Source: JBHJGS01 sp050331575 (lineage in GTDB: Bacteria > Pseudomonadota > Alphaproteobacteria > Sphingomonadales > Rhodothalassiaceae). From it: a stretch of DNA of 64,000 nt. Every line of letters starts with the position of its first letter. The stretch's first letter is position 1. The notes under the pieces are model-generated. The model did not search any database. It was not told the DNA's origin and was given only the letters and a program-made list of their open reading frames with translations. The DNA is taken from the NCBI GenBank assembly GCA_050331575.1, contig JBHJGS010000035.1, positions 17,736 to 81,735 on the forward strand. The letters are read 5' to 3'. A program made the position numbers and the translations under genes. This document shows positions 16,358-26,412 of this stretch, in pieces.

Positions 16358-17578
16358 ATGTCCGACCGGCCGCTGCTGCCCCTTGCGGGCAAGCGCATTC
16401 TGCTGATCATCGGCGGCGGCATCGCCGCCTACAAGGCGCTGGACCTGATCCGCCGGCTGCAGGATCTAGGCGCTGCCGTGCGGGGCATCCTTACCAAGGG
16501 CGGCCAGCAGTTCATCACGCCCTTGTCCGTGGCCAGCCTGTCCGGCGATCAATGCTATACCGAGCTGTTCTCGCTGAAGGACGAGGCGGAGATGGGCCAT
16601 ATCCGGCTCAGCCGCGAGGCCGATCTGGTTGTGGTTGTCCCCGCCACCGCCGACCTGATCGCCAAGATCGCCAACGGCCATGCCGACGATCTGGCATCGA
16701 CCACGCTGCTGGCCACCGACAAGCCGGTGATGATCGCGCCTGCGATGAATGTGCAGATGTGGGCGCATGCCTCGGTGCGGCGCAATGTCGAGCGGCTTGT
16801 CGCCGACGGCGTTCAGATGATCGCGCCGGGCAGCGGCGATATGGCCTGCGGCGAGGTCGGCGCCGGGCGCCTGGCCGAGGTGCCGGACATCGTCATGGCG
16901 GTGCGCCGGGCGTTGGCGCCGAGGGCTCAGCCCCTGGCCGGGCGCCGGATCCTGGTGACCGCCGGGCCGACCCATGAACCGATCGACCCGGTGCGCTATT
17001 TGGCCAACCGATCGTCGGGCAAGCAGGGCTATGCGATTGCCGGCGCGCTGGCAGCGCTTGGGGCTAACACCGTCATGGTCACCGGGCCGACACACCTGGG
17101 CACACCGCCGGGGGTGACGCGGATCGATGTCGAGACCGCGTGTGAGATGTATCAGGCCTGCCAGCAGGCACTGCCGGTGGATGCCGCGATCTGCGTTGCC
17201 GCGGTGGCGGACTGGCGTGTGAAGGGGGTCGGCGCGCAAAAGCTCAAGAAGAGCGTGCATGGTCTACCGACGATCCAGCTGACGGAAAATCCGGACATTC
17301 TGAAGAGCTTGTCGCAGCCGGGGCCGGGCCGGCCGGCGCTGGTGATCGGCTTCGCCGCAGAGACCGAAACCGTCGAAGCCCATGCGCAGGCCAAGCGCGC
17401 GCGCAAGGGCTGTGACTGGATCGTGGCCAACGATGTCTCCGGCGATGTGATGGGCGGCGAGTTGAATCAGGTGATCCTGTTCGATGAGACGGGGGCGCAC
17501 GCCTGGCCGCAGGACTCGAAAGAAGGCATCGCGCGGCGCCTGGCCGAGCGCATCGCAGCGCACCTGTCCGAGCAATGA
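16358..17578 (+). CDS. coaBC: Bifunctional phosphopantothenoylcysteine decarboxylase/phosphopantothenate-cysteine ligase
   Basis: Two-domain coenzyme A biosynthesis enzyme of 406 residues. The N-terminal flavoprotein decarboxylase (CoaC) shows ILLIIGGGIAAYKALDLIRRL, the HIRLSREADLVVVVPATA region, PAMNVQMW and the Cys loop GDMACGEVGAGRL. The C-terminal ligase (CoaB) begins at RRILVTAGPTHEPIDPVRYLANRS. The ATG at 16358 has GGAGG upstream; the long frame to 15539 is antisense to the channel gene. The stop overlaps the dut start by four bases. Confidence 0.97.
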   Translation: MSDRPLLPLAGKRILLIIGGGIAAYKALDLIRRLQDLGAAVRGILTKGGQQFITPLSVASLSGDQCYTELFSLKDEAEMGHIRLSREADLVVVVPATADLIAKIANGHADDLASTTLLATDKPVMIAPAMNVQMWAHASVRRNVERLVADGVQMIAPGSGDMACGEVGAGRLAEVPDIVMAVRRALAPRAQPLAGRRILVTAGPTHEPIDPVRYLANRSSGKQGYAIAGALAALGANTVMVTGPTHLGTPPGVTRIDVETACEMYQACQQALPVDAAICVAAVADWRVKGVGAQKLKKSVHGLPTIQLTENPDILKSLSQPGPGRPALVIGFAAETETVEAHAQAKRARKGCDWIVANDVSGDVMGGELNQVILFDETGAHAWPQDSKEGIARRLAERIAAHLSEQ

Positions 17579-18021
17579 GCGTCCAGGTGCCGATCCTGCG
17601 GCTGCCGCATGGCCGGGACCTGCCGCTGCCCGCCTATGCCACCCCCGGTGCGGCCGGATTGGATCTGTGCGCGGCGGTTCAGACGCCGGTGATGCTGGAC
17701 CCGCTGGCCCGGGCATTGATCCCCACCGGCTTTGCCATCGCGCTGCCTGCCGGCATGGAAGCGCAAATTCGCCCGCGTTCCGGCCTGGCCCTGAAACAGG
17801 GGCTGACCGTCTTGAACAGTCCCGGAACAGTCGACAGCGATTATCGCGGCGAAGTCGGCGTCATTTTAGCCAATCTGTCAGACGAGCCAGCAAGGATATC
17901 GCGTGGCGACCGAATTGCCCAAATGGTGATTGCTGACGTCGTCCATGTCGAGCTGGAAGAACGCCAAGATCTGCCCCAAACCGATCGGGGCGTAGGCGGA
18001 TTCGGCTCCACCGGGCGCTAA
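17575..18021 (+). CDS. dut: dUTP diphosphatase
   Basis: Trimeric dUTPase of 148 residues that hydrolyses dUTP to dUMP and PPi, protecting DNA from uracil. All five family motifs are present in order: GAAGLDL, RPRSGLAL, NSPGTVDSDYRGE, RISRGDRIAQM and the C-terminal arm RGVGGFGSTGR. Its start overlaps the coaBC stop (ATGA), giving the common coaBC-dut pair. Confidence 0.97.
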   Translation: MSVQVPILRLPHGRDLPLPAYATPGAAGLDLCAAVQTPVMLDPLARALIPTGFAIALPAGMEAQIRPRSGLALKQGLTVLNSPGTVDSDYRGEVGVILANLSDEPARISRGDRIAQMVIADVVHVELEERQDLPQTDRGVGGFGSTGR

Positions 18022-18125
18022 TCACGCTTCTGTCAGACCTTGCGCTTTACGACGAGTTTAATTGCGCGTGATCGCGCCGCGGCTCAAAGGGTCGCCTTGA
18101 GCTTCGGTTTTCGATAGGCCTGATT

Positions 18126-18560
18126 ATGTTTCGTTTTTCCAAGAAGGGCGTTTACGCCGTTGAAGCGGTGCTGCGGATCGCCGGCGCCTCCGTACACCAG
18201 CCGCTGCAAGCGCGCACCTTGTCTGAACGCTTGGGTGTGCCCCGGCGGTATCTAGAGCCGGTTCTGCAGGAATTGGTCCGCTTGCGCATCATCCGCGGCG
18301 TGCGAGGGCCTCGGGGCGGGTATGTCCTGGCGCGTCCCGCCGAGACAATTCTGGTCCGAGATATCCTTGATGTGGTTCAGATGCTGGAACATTCCGGCGA
18401 CGACGACAGCTTCACCGGCCGGGAAACGACTGCCGGCGCGCTGGCCGCCCCCTTGCTCGACGACTTGGCCAAGCGCCTGGACCACCTCTTCTCCAGCCGC
18501 TCGATCGCGGATCTGGCGCAGCCGATAGCAGCCAGTGCGTCGCTGCGCGTTGCCGGCTGA
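18126..18560 (+). CDS. Rrf2 family transcriptional regulator
   Basis: A 144-residue winged-helix regulator. FSKKGVYAVEAVLRIA is the typical Rrf2 N-terminus and VRGPRGGYVLARP the wing. It contains no cysteine, so it cannot bind an Fe-S cluster in the IscR/NsrR way and must sense something else or act constitutively. It stands alone between dut and the MoeB-like gene. Its target is unknown. Confidence 0.88.
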   Translation: MFRFSKKGVYAVEAVLRIAGASVHQPLQARTLSERLGVPRRYLEPVLQELVRLRIIRGVRGPRGGYVLARPAETILVRDILDVVQMLEHSGDDDSFTGRETTAGALAAPLLDDLAKRLDHLFSSRSIADLAQPIAASASLRVAG

Positions 18561-18609
18561 GCGTCGCTGGGTCTTGACGGCAGCGTCACTGCCGCCCTTC
18601 TAGAAGGGC

Positions 18610-19401
18610 ATGACGGCGAGCTTCGACGCGGAATTGACCGATGAGCAGCTGGACCGCTACGCTCGGCATTTGGTGCTGCGGGGCGTGGGCGGGCCCGGCC
18701 AGCGACGATTGCGCCGCGCCTCCGTGCTGGTTGTGGGGGCTGGCGGGCTCGGCGCGCCGATTCTGGCTTATCTGGCCGCGGCCGGCATAGGCCGACTGGC
18801 CATCATCGACGATGATCGGGTCAGCCTGTCCAATCTGCAGCGGCAGGTCCTGTTTGAAAGCGCCGATATTGGCGCGCCCAAGGTGACGGTCGCCAAACGG
18901 CGCCTGGCCGCGCTCAATCCCGATGTCGAAATCCAGGCGCATGACGCACGGCTGACGGCGCAGAGCGCGCCGGACTTCCTCTCTGGCCATGATCTGGTGA
19001 TCGATGGCTGCGACAATTTTGCCACCCGCTTGACGGTTTCAGATGCCTGCGTCGGCGCGGGCGTGCCGCTGATTTCCGCCGCCTTGGGGGAATTTGAAGG
19101 CCAGGTGATGGGATTTGGCCCGGCGGGCGGGCCGTGTTACCGCTGTTTTCTGCCGGCCCCGCCACCAGAGGCGGCAAGCTGCGAGCGCTTGGGCGTGCTC
19201 GGTGCCTTGGCGGGCCTGATCGGCGCCTTGGCCGCGACCGAGGCGCTGAAGCTTCTGGTCGATCTCGGTGAGCCGATCCTGGGCCGGCTTTTGCTGGTCG
19301 ATACGCTCAACCATCGGCAGCGGTCGATCCGTATCCCAAAAGACCCTGCCTGTCCCGCCTGCGGGCCGGGCGCCCTGAAAACCGGAAGCGATGATGGCTG
19401 A
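18610..19401 (+). CDS. MoeB/ThiF/HesA-type E1-like adenylyltransferase
   Basis: A 263-residue E1-like enzyme that adenylates the C-terminal Gly-Gly of a small sulfur-carrier protein such as MoaD or ThiS. Visible are RYARHLVLRGVGGPGQ, the nucleotide-binding VVGAGGLGAPILAYLAAAG, SNLQRQVLF, the GCDNF Asp, and paired zinc Cys motifs CYRC and CPAC. The likely adenylate-attacking Cys lies in SCERLGVLG. No rhodanese domain is attached. Whether it serves molybdopterin or thiamine synthesis cannot be told; MoeB is the nearer match. The yciB start overlaps its end. Confidence 0.88.
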   Translation: MTASFDAELTDEQLDRYARHLVLRGVGGPGQRRLRRASVLVVGAGGLGAPILAYLAAAGIGRLAIIDDDRVSLSNLQRQVLFESADIGAPKVTVAKRRLAALNPDVEIQAHDARLTAQSAPDFLSGHDLVIDGCDNFATRLTVSDACVGAGVPLISAALGEFEGQVMGFGPAGGPCYRCFLPAPPPEAASCERLGVLGALAGLIGALAATEALKLLVDLGEPILGRLLLVDTLNHRQRSIRIPKDPACPACGPGALKTGSDDG

Positions 19402-20011
19402 GAAAAAACCCGCAGAGCAGAACGCCGGCGTACCGGCAAAGGCCTGGATCAAGCTGGCCGTGGAAATGGGCCCGCTGCTGATCTTCTTTGGCACCTATAT
19501 CTTCGCGCCGCGCTTCGGCGCGGACGACGCGATCTATCCGGCCACTGGCGCCTTCATGGTGGCGATGACCGCAGCGCTCATCGCGTCATGGCGGTTGGAA
19601 GGCAAGATCGCGCCGATGTTGTGGGTGTCCGGCGGCCTGGTGCTGGTCATGGGCGGGCTGACCCTGATCCTGGCTGACAAAACCTTCATCTACATGAAGC
19701 CGACCCTGACCAACGGCTTGTTTGCCAGCGCGCTTTTGGGCGGGGTGATCTTCCGGACGCCAGTGATGAAGCTGCTGTTCCAGGCGGCGTTTCCGCCGAT
19801 CAGCCAGAAGGGCTGGCTGACCTTGAGCCGCAATTGGGGCCTGTATTTCCTGTTCCTGGCGGTGCTCAACGAGATTATGTGGCGGAACTTCTCCGAGGAG
19901 ATCTGGGTCTATTACAAGACCTGGGCGATCCTGCCGCTGACCATCGCGTTCGCCGCCAGCCAATATCCGGTGATGACCCGGCATTACGCCGAGGGTGAGG
20001 CGTCTGGCTGA
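19391..20011 (+). CDS. yciB: YciB / inner-membrane-spanning septation protein A family
   Basis: Integral membrane protein of 206 residues with five to six hydrophobic helices. Family marks are KLAVEMGPLLIFFGTY at the N-terminus, KPTLTNGLFASALLGG and LSRNWGLYFLFLAVLNEIMW. YciB is linked to cell-envelope synthesis and division in enterics; the exact biochemical role is unsettled. The start at 19391 overlaps the preceding gene by 11 bases, and a second ATG follows immediately. Confidence 0.93.
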   Translation: MMAEKKPAEQNAGVPAKAWIKLAVEMGPLLIFFGTYIFAPRFGADDAIYPATGAFMVAMTAALIASWRLEGKIAPMLWVSGGLVLVMGGLTLILADKTFIYMKPTLTNGLFASALLGGVIFRTPVMKLLFQAAFPPISQKGWLTLSRNWGLYFLFLAVLNEIMWRNFSEEIWVYYKTWAILPLTIAFAASQYPVMTRHYAEGEASG

Positions 20012-20021
20012 TCAGCCCTTG

Positions 20022-20918
<897 letters not shown>

Positions 20919-21059
20919 CCGCTGTTGCGACGCCGGATTGAGCGTTTGACCAAGCGCGGGTGCAGCTGGGCGAGCGTCACCGCCCCGTGACGCGACCTGC
21001 TCTTGCATCCGGCCATTGGACAAGCTATTTCCAGCGGCCTTACCTGATCGGTGTGATCT

Positions 21060-21146
21060 GCGGTCGTGGCGGAATTGGTAGACGCGCAGCGTTGAGGTCG
21101 CTGTGGGAGAGATCCCGTGGAAGTTCGAGTCTTCTCGACCGCACCA
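21060..21146 (+). tRNA. tRNA-Leu (anticodon GAG)
   Basis: An 87-nt class II tRNA. Acceptor GCGGTCG pairs with CGACCGC, the anticodon stem CAGCG/CGCTG encloses the loop TTGAGGT (GAG), a long variable arm follows (GGGAGAGATCCC), the T arm contains GTTCGAGTC, and CCA is encoded. It lies in the gap between the deacetylase-like gene and mgtE. Confidence 0.96.
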
Positions 21147-21287
21147 TCACTTCTTGCCTGACCTGCGCGTTCAATCGCGCTGAACCGGGCCGCTCCGCCC
21201 TCTTGCGCGCAGGCCGCCAGCGTGGGACGGAAGATCAAGGGGCCCCGGGGCCGGGCGTCGGGACAGCCAAGATGAAAGGCCGTGGCA

Positions 21288-22682
21288 ATGGCGGACGCGG
21301 AGCTCCAAACCGAGACTCCCGAGCAGGAGGTGCCGGCGGGCGATGCCCACCGCAGCCCGGACTTCATCCATCAGTTGGAAGAGGCGATCCGGAGCGATGA
21401 TCGCGACGCCCTGCTGGGCCTGATCGCGCCGCTGCGGCCGGAGGATTTGGCCGACATTTTCGAGACGCTCTCCTCGCCGGACCGGCGTGGACTGGTGCGC
21501 CTGGCCTCCGACACCCTGGACCCGGCCTTTCTGATCGAGCTGGACGGCGCGGTTTTCCGGGAAGTGGCCGGCGAGCTGCCGACCGAACAGATCGCCGAGG
21601 CGGTTGAACAGCTGGACAGTGACGACGCCGTCTACATCATGGAGGGGCTGGACGAGCAGTCCCAGCAGACGGTCTTGCGCCAGATCGCCTCGGTTGACCG
21701 GGCAGCGATCGAGGAGGGGCTGGCCTATCCCGAGGACAGCGCCGGCCGCCTGATGCAGCGCGACCTGGTGGTGGTGCCGCAATTCTGGACCGTGGGCCAG
21801 ACCATCGATTTCATGCGCGCCCAGAAAGCCAAGCTGCCCAAGGAATTCTACGAGATCATCGTCACCGACCCGTTCTTCCGGCCGCTGGGCACCGTGCCGC
21901 TCGCCTCGGTCATGCGCTCCAAGCGCAAGGTGTCCATGCAAGAACTGATCGATCCGGACCTGCATCTGATCCTGGTCACCGCAGACCAGGAAGAGGTCGC
22001 CTATACCTTCAACAAATATCACCTGATCTCCGCGCCGGTGGTGAATGCCGAGGGCCGGCTGGTCGGTGTCATCACCGTCGACGACATCGTGACGGTCATC
22101 GAGGAGGAGGCGCAGGAAGATATCCTGGCACTGGCCGGGGTTAGCGAGGGGGTGCATGAAGGGGTGTGGTCGACCACGCGCACCCGCTTCTGGTGGCTGC
22201 TGGTCAATCTCGGGACGGCGATCCTGGCATCCTTCGTGATCGGGCTGTTCGACGCCACCATCGAGGCCTTCGTGGCACTGGCCGTGCTGATGCCGATCGT
22301 GGCGTCGATGGGCGGCAATGCCGGGACCCAGACCATGACCGTGGCGGTGCGCGCCATCGCCACCCGCGAACTGTCCCCGGCCAACGCCATGCGCATCGTC
22401 AATAAGGAGCTGATCGTCAGCTTGTTCAACGGGATCGCCCTGGCACTGGTGATCGGCGTGGTCGCGATGCTATGGTTCGGCAATTTCCTGCTGGGGCTGG
22501 TTTTGGCGGTGGCGATGGTGGTGAATATGGTCATCGCCGGCCTGTCCGGCATTCTGGTGCCGATGATCCTGGACCGGCTGAAGGTGGACCCGGCCGTGGC
22601 GTCCTCGGTGTTCGTCACCACCATCACCGATGTGGTCGGTTTCCTGGCCTTTCTGGGCCTTGCCGCCTTGATCCTCATCTAG
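21288..22682 (+). CDS. mgtE: Magnesium transporter MgtE
   Basis: Mg2+ channel of 464 residues in the inner membrane. The cytoplasmic N domain carries helical repeats (PEDLADIFETL; PTEQIAEAVEQLDSDDAV). A CBS pair follows (KVSMQELIDPDLHLI; VGVITVDDIVTVIEEEAQEDI). The membrane part begins about residue 285, with the pore segment MPIVASMGGNAGTQ and LVPMILDRLKVDPAVASSVFVTT. ATG at 21288 has AAAGG eight bases upstream; a GTG at 21282 is possible. Confidence 0.96.
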   Translation: MADAELQTETPEQEVPAGDAHRSPDFIHQLEEAIRSDDRDALLGLIAPLRPEDLADIFETLSSPDRRGLVRLASDTLDPAFLIELDGAVFREVAGELPTEQIAEAVEQLDSDDAVYIMEGLDEQSQQTVLRQIASVDRAAIEEGLAYPEDSAGRLMQRDLVVVPQFWTVGQTIDFMRAQKAKLPKEFYEIIVTDPFFRPLGTVPLASVMRSKRKVSMQELIDPDLHLILVTADQEEVAYTFNKYHLISAPVVNAEGRLVGVITVDDIVTVIEEEAQEDILALAGVSEGVHEGVWSTTRTRFWWLLVNLGTAILASFVIGLFDATIEAFVALAVLMPIVASMGGNAGTQTMTVAVRAIATRELSPANAMRIVNKELIVSLFNGIALALVIGVVAMLWFGNFLLGLVLAVAMVVNMVIAGLSGILVPMILDRLKVDPAVASSVFVTTITDVVGFLAFLGLAALILI

Positions 22683-22694
22683 GGCCGCCGGCCG

Positions 22695-23480
22695 GTGTTG
22701 CTGCCGTCCCGCACCGTGCTGATCGCCGATGACGAGCCGACCATCGCGCGGCTTTATGGTGGCTTGCTGGTGCAAAATGGGTTCGATGTGTTGCTGGCCT
22801 CTGATGGTCGAGAGGCCTTCGATCGCGCTTATGCCGAGCGGCCCGCCTTGGCGCTGCTGGACGTGAACATGCCGCACATGTCCGGTTTGGAGGTGATCCA
22901 GGCGCTCGCGGTGGCCGAGGCCCGCTCCGGCCCGGTTCTGTTGATGACCGGCGATGACCGGGCCGGCACCGTGCAGGCGGGGCTGGCCGCCGGCGCCGAT
23001 GATTTCTTGGTCAAGGGGCAGGGGGCTGAGGATCTGATCCAGGCGGTGCGCCTGTGGCTCGGCATGGGCTTTGCCCGACTGCCCGACCTGGTCCGCGCCC
23101 GCCTGGTGAATGGCGAGATCGATCCGGCCGCGCCGACCGGCCTGATGCGCCTGGCGCGGATCGACGAGACGGTGGTGGCCGATGTCGCGACGACGGCCAA
23201 GGCGGACATGGCCGCCCTGCCGGAAGATTTCGGCCGTCGACGGATCGATCGCATGCTCCTGGTGGCGCGCTTGAGCCGATTGCTGATCGACCGCATCAAT
23301 GGGGATCTGACTTTGGGCGTGCGCTTCGTCTATCTGCTGGTGGCGACACTCAACCGCCTGGACCAGGCCTGGGTGCGCGATGCCCATCATCTGTTCGCCC
23401 GCTTTGATGAGCTGTGCGCGGATGAGCGCTTTCAAGCCGCCTACCAGCACGGCCTGGCCGCTGCCCTGCCGCCGCGATAG
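22695..23480 (+). CDS. Response regulator with uncharacterised helical C-terminal domain
   Basis: A CheY-like receiver occupies the first 125 residues: acidic pair in LIADDEP, phospho-acceptor Asp in ALLDVNMP, Thr in LLMTGDD, and Lys in DFLVKG. The remaining 135 residues are helical (for example RRRIDRMLLVARLSRLLIDRI). They match no output domain I recognise: no HTH, GGDEF, EAL or HD motif. It begins with GTG 12 bases after mgtE and may be co-transcribed. No histidine kinase lies nearby, so it is an orphan. Confidence 0.75.
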   Translation: MLLPSRTVLIADDEPTIARLYGGLLVQNGFDVLLASDGREAFDRAYAERPALALLDVNMPHMSGLEVIQALAVAEARSGPVLLMTGDDRAGTVQAGLAAGADDFLVKGQGAEDLIQAVRLWLGMGFARLPDLVRARLVNGEIDPAAPTGLMRLARIDETVVADVATTAKADMAALPEDFGRRRIDRMLLVARLSRLLIDRINGDLTLGVRFVYLLVATLNRLDQAWVRDAHHLFARFDELCADERFQAAYQHGLAAALPPR

Positions 23481-23500
23481 CCGCCAAGCGGGCTGTGCGG

Positions 23501-23545
23501 CCAAGGCGCCCAAGGCGGCCAAGACGCTCAAGACGCTCAAGACGC
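23501..23545. repeat. Five tandem 9-bp repeats
   Basis: Units CCAAGGCGC, CCAAGGCGG, CCAAGACGC, TCAAGACGC and TCAAGACGC follow each other without gaps between the response regulator and the acyl-CoA dehydrogenase gene. The period of nine keeps any reading frame. Confidence 0.8.
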
Positions 23546-23649
23546 CCGGGCGGTTTGCCAGGCCCCGTGCCTTGTCCCAACCGCTCCGGCGGCCTACATC
23601 AGCGGCAAAACACCCAACTGTTTCCCTTTGGGCCTGTCAGGATCGCGTG

Positions 23650-25440
23650 ATGAGCTATACCGCCCCCTTGAAGGATATTCGCTTGGCGCTGGACACGGCG
23701 GCTGAGATTGACGATCTCGCCGCCCTGCCACCATTCGCCGAGGCGACGCCGGATCTGATCGACGCGGTGCTTGAGGAGGCAGGCAAGCTGTCGGCCAATG
23801 TGCTGGCACCGCTCAACGCTCTGGGCGACCGCGAGGGGCTGATGCTTGACCAGGGCGACGTGCGGATGCCGCAGGGCTTTCGCGATGCCTATCAGCAATA
23901 TGTCGAGGGTGGCTGGAACGGTCTGACCTTTTCGCCCGACTATGGCGGCCAGGGCCTGCCCTTCGCGCTCGGCCTGGCGGTGCAGGAGACCTGGACCGCG
24001 GCGAATATGGCGTTTTCGCTGTGCCCGATGCTGAACCAGGGGGCCGTGGAGGCGCTGACCGTTCACGGCTCGGACGATCTGAAGGCCCTGTATCTGCCGA
24101 AGATGATCTCCGGGCACTGGTCCGGCACCATGAACCTGACCGAGCCGCAGGCAGGCTCCGATGTCGGCGCGCTGAAATCCAAGGCCGAGCCGGTTGGCGA
24201 TGGCAGCTACCGTATCAAGGGCCAGAAGATCTATATCACCTTCGGCGAGCATGACATGGTGGATAATATCATCCATCTGGTGCTGGCCCGCACGCCCGGC
24301 GCGCCGGAGGGCACCAAGGGCATCTCGCTGTTCCTGGTGCCGAAATATCTGCCGGATGAGAATGGCAATCCGGGCCAGCGCAACGACCTGATCTGCTCAG
24401 GGCTGGAGCACAAGATGGGCATCCACGCCTCGCCGACCTGTTCCATGCAGTTCGGTGATCAGGGCGTTTGCATCGGCTGGTTGGTCGGGCAGGAATGCAA
24501 GGGCATGGCGCACATGTTCACCATGATGAACCATGCCCGCATCAATGTCGGCCTACAGGGCGTGGCGATTGCCGAGCGCGCCTATCAGCAGGCCTTTGCT
24601 TATGCCCGGGAGCGGGTGCAGGGTGCGCTGTTCCACACCCGCGGCCCCCGGGTGACCATCATCAACCATGCCAGCGTGCGGCGCATCTTGATGACCATGC
24701 GCGCGCTGACCCAGGCCGGCCGCGCCCTGGCCTACGCCAATGCCGCCGCGGTTGACCGCGCGCACGCGATTGAGGAGGGCGAGGCGCGGCGCATCGCCCA
24801 GGGCCGCGCGGACCTGCTAACGCCGGTGACCAAGGCCTGGTGCACGGACATGGGCGTGGAGGTCGCCTCGCTGGGCATCCAGGTGCATGGCGGCATGGGC
24901 TATATCGAGGAAACCGGCGCGGCCCAGCATCTGCGCGACAGCCGCATCGCGCCCATCTATGAGGGCACCAATGAGATCCAGGCGCTCGACCTGGTCGGCC
25001 GCAAGCTGCTCATGGATGATGGCGCGCACTGGAAGCGCTTCTTCGGCGAGATCCGCCAGTTCACCAAGGACCTGCCGGCGACCGGGCATCTCGGCGCCAT
25101 GAAGGAATATCTGATGGACGGCATCGATGCGCTGCAGAACGCCGCTGTCTGGCTGGCCGGCAATGATCTGGACCAGGCCCCCAGCACCGCCGCCGGCGCC
25201 ACGCCGTTCTTGAAGATGTTCGGCACCGTCTCTGGCGGCTATTTCCTCGCCCGCGAGGCGCTGGAGGCGGACCGGCGCCTGGCTGATGGGGCAACGGACG
25301 ACCGCTTCTTGAACGCCAAAATCGCCACCGCCCGCTTCTACTGCGAACAACTGATGCCCGGCGCCACGGCCCTGCTGGGCCCAATCACCCGCGGCGAAGA
25401 GATGTTCTACGCCTTGGATGAGGATCAATTCGCGGCGTGA
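23650..25440 (+). CDS. Acyl-CoA dehydrogenase, DmdC/long FadE-like
   Basis: FAD-dependent acyl-CoA dehydrogenase of 596 residues, cytoplasmic. It has the extended architecture of the DmdC-like group: a short N-terminal segment (MSYTAPLKDIRLALD), the core, and an added C-terminal domain. Core marks are MNLTEPQAGSDVGAL, the region around KIYITFGEHDM, GLEHKMGIHASPTC, and HGGMGYIEETGAAQHLRDSRI with IYEGTNEIQALDL. The known DmdC oxidises 3-methylmercaptopropionyl-CoA in DMSP breakdown, but close relatives act on ordinary fatty acyl-CoAs. No other dmd genes are present, so specificity is open. The start is taken at ATG 23650; a longer frame runs through the 9-bp repeats and is unlikely. Confidence 0.88.
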   Translation: MSYTAPLKDIRLALDTAAEIDDLAALPPFAEATPDLIDAVLEEAGKLSANVLAPLNALGDREGLMLDQGDVRMPQGFRDAYQQYVEGGWNGLTFSPDYGGQGLPFALGLAVQETWTAANMAFSLCPMLNQGAVEALTVHGSDDLKALYLPKMISGHWSGTMNLTEPQAGSDVGALKSKAEPVGDGSYRIKGQKIYITFGEHDMVDNIIHLVLARTPGAPEGTKGISLFLVPKYLPDENGNPGQRNDLICSGLEHKMGIHASPTCSMQFGDQGVCIGWLVGQECKGMAHMFTMMNHARINVGLQGVAIAERAYQQAFAYARERVQGALFHTRGPRVTIINHASVRRILMTMRALTQAGRALAYANAAAVDRAHAIEEGEARRIAQGRADLLTPVTKAWCTDMGVEVASLGIQVHGGMGYIEETGAAQHLRDSRIAPIYEGTNEIQALDLVGRKLLMDDGAHWKRFFGEIRQFTKDLPATGHLGAMKEYLMDGIDALQNAAVWLAGNDLDQAPSTAAGATPFLKMFGTVSGGYFLAREALEADRRLADGATDDRFLNAKIATARFYCEQLMPGATALLGPITRGEEMFYALDEDQFAA

Positions 25441-25460
25441 GGGCGGGCCGGCGCCCGCCC
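25441..25460 (+). terminator. GC-rich hairpin after the acyl-CoA dehydrogenase gene
   Basis: GGGCGGGC and GCCCGCCC form a perfect 8-bp stem with a 4-base loop, directly after the TGA. No T run follows, so it may be a weak or factor-assisted terminator. Confidence 0.5.
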
Positions 25461-25605
25461 ATGCTCCCCTTCAAGCCCATCTCGCTCACGCCATCGCGAG
25501 TGTTGTTAAAGCCGGATCACTTCCAGCCAACGCGAACTTGAGTTGTGCATCCCCTTAACAATCCCTTACCAGTTCGGTCGGGATTGGTGCAAAGGGGAGA
25601 GTGTG

Positions 25606-26412
25606 ATGATCCGTGGTTTGTTGACGCTGACCGCCCTAGCCTGTGTCACCGCCGGCCAGCCGGCATGGGCCGGGGCCTGGACCCTGCCGAAAGGCGCGGG
25701 CTACAACAAAGCCGCGCTCAACCTGTTTTTCTCCGATGATACCTTCGGGCCGGCCGCGCCGGGATTTGAGCGCTTCAGCGATATCAATGTCAATTATTAC
25801 GGCGAATATGGTCTTCAAGACAATTTGACGTTGATCGGCCAACTTCTGTTGCGGCGCTCGACCACGACCTTCGATGGTGATCAGACCGTCAATGCCGGGG
25901 CAGGCGATTTCGATCTCGGGCTGCGCTATAATTTCTTGAATGACGGCTTCGTTCTGTCGGGCCAATTCCTGTTCAAGGGACCGTATCTTTATGACGAGGA
26001 CGCAGCCTTGCCCCTGGGCAATGGGCAGGAAGATTTCGAATTCCGACTGCAATTGGGCCGGTCGCTGCACCCGTTTGGCTATTTCGGCGTGGAAGCGGCG
26101 TATCGTTTGCGCTTGGAAGAACCGGCCGACGAATTCCGGTACCTGATCGAATACGGCTTTGACGCCACCGAAAATCTGTATCTCCGCACCAAATTGGATG
26201 TCATCGAATCGCTTGGCAACACGGATCCGGTGTTCGACCCGAGCGGCAATCCGAATTTTCCGTTCGCCTTCGATCTGGGGCGGCTGGAAGGCACCGCGGG
26301 CTGGCGCTTTTCCGACACCTGGTCAGGCGAATTCACCTTCACCCGCAACCTGTTCGGGGACAATATTCTGCGCGGCAACAGCTATCAGTTCGGTTTGATT
26401 TACGAATTCTGA
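25606..26412 (+). CDS. Outer-membrane beta-barrel protein (putative)
   Basis: A 268-residue exported protein with a clear signal peptide (MIRGLLTLTALACVTAG up to AWA). The mature part is rich in alternating hydrophobic/polar strands with aromatic girdle residues, such as NVNYYGEYGLQDNLTLIGQLLL and SGEFTFTRNLFGDNIL. It ends YQFGLIYEF, with a C-terminal Phe as recognised by the BAM machinery. I know no specific family. GGGGAG lies upstream of the ATG. The next gene, a glycosyltransferase, begins on the last base of its stop codon, so the protein may help export or anchor the glycan made by the following two enzymes; this is inference. Confidence 0.72.
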   Translation: MIRGLLTLTALACVTAGQPAWAGAWTLPKGAGYNKAALNLFFSDDTFGPAAPGFERFSDINVNYYGEYGLQDNLTLIGQLLLRRSTTTFDGDQTVNAGAGDFDLGLRYNFLNDGFVLSGQFLFKGPYLYDEDAALPLGNGQEDFEFRLQLGRSLHPFGYFGVEAAYRLRLEEPADEFRYLIEYGFDATENLYLRTKLDVIESLGNTDPVFDPSGNPNFPFAFDLGRLEGTAGWRFSDTWSGEFTFTRNLFGDNILRGNSYQFGLIYEF

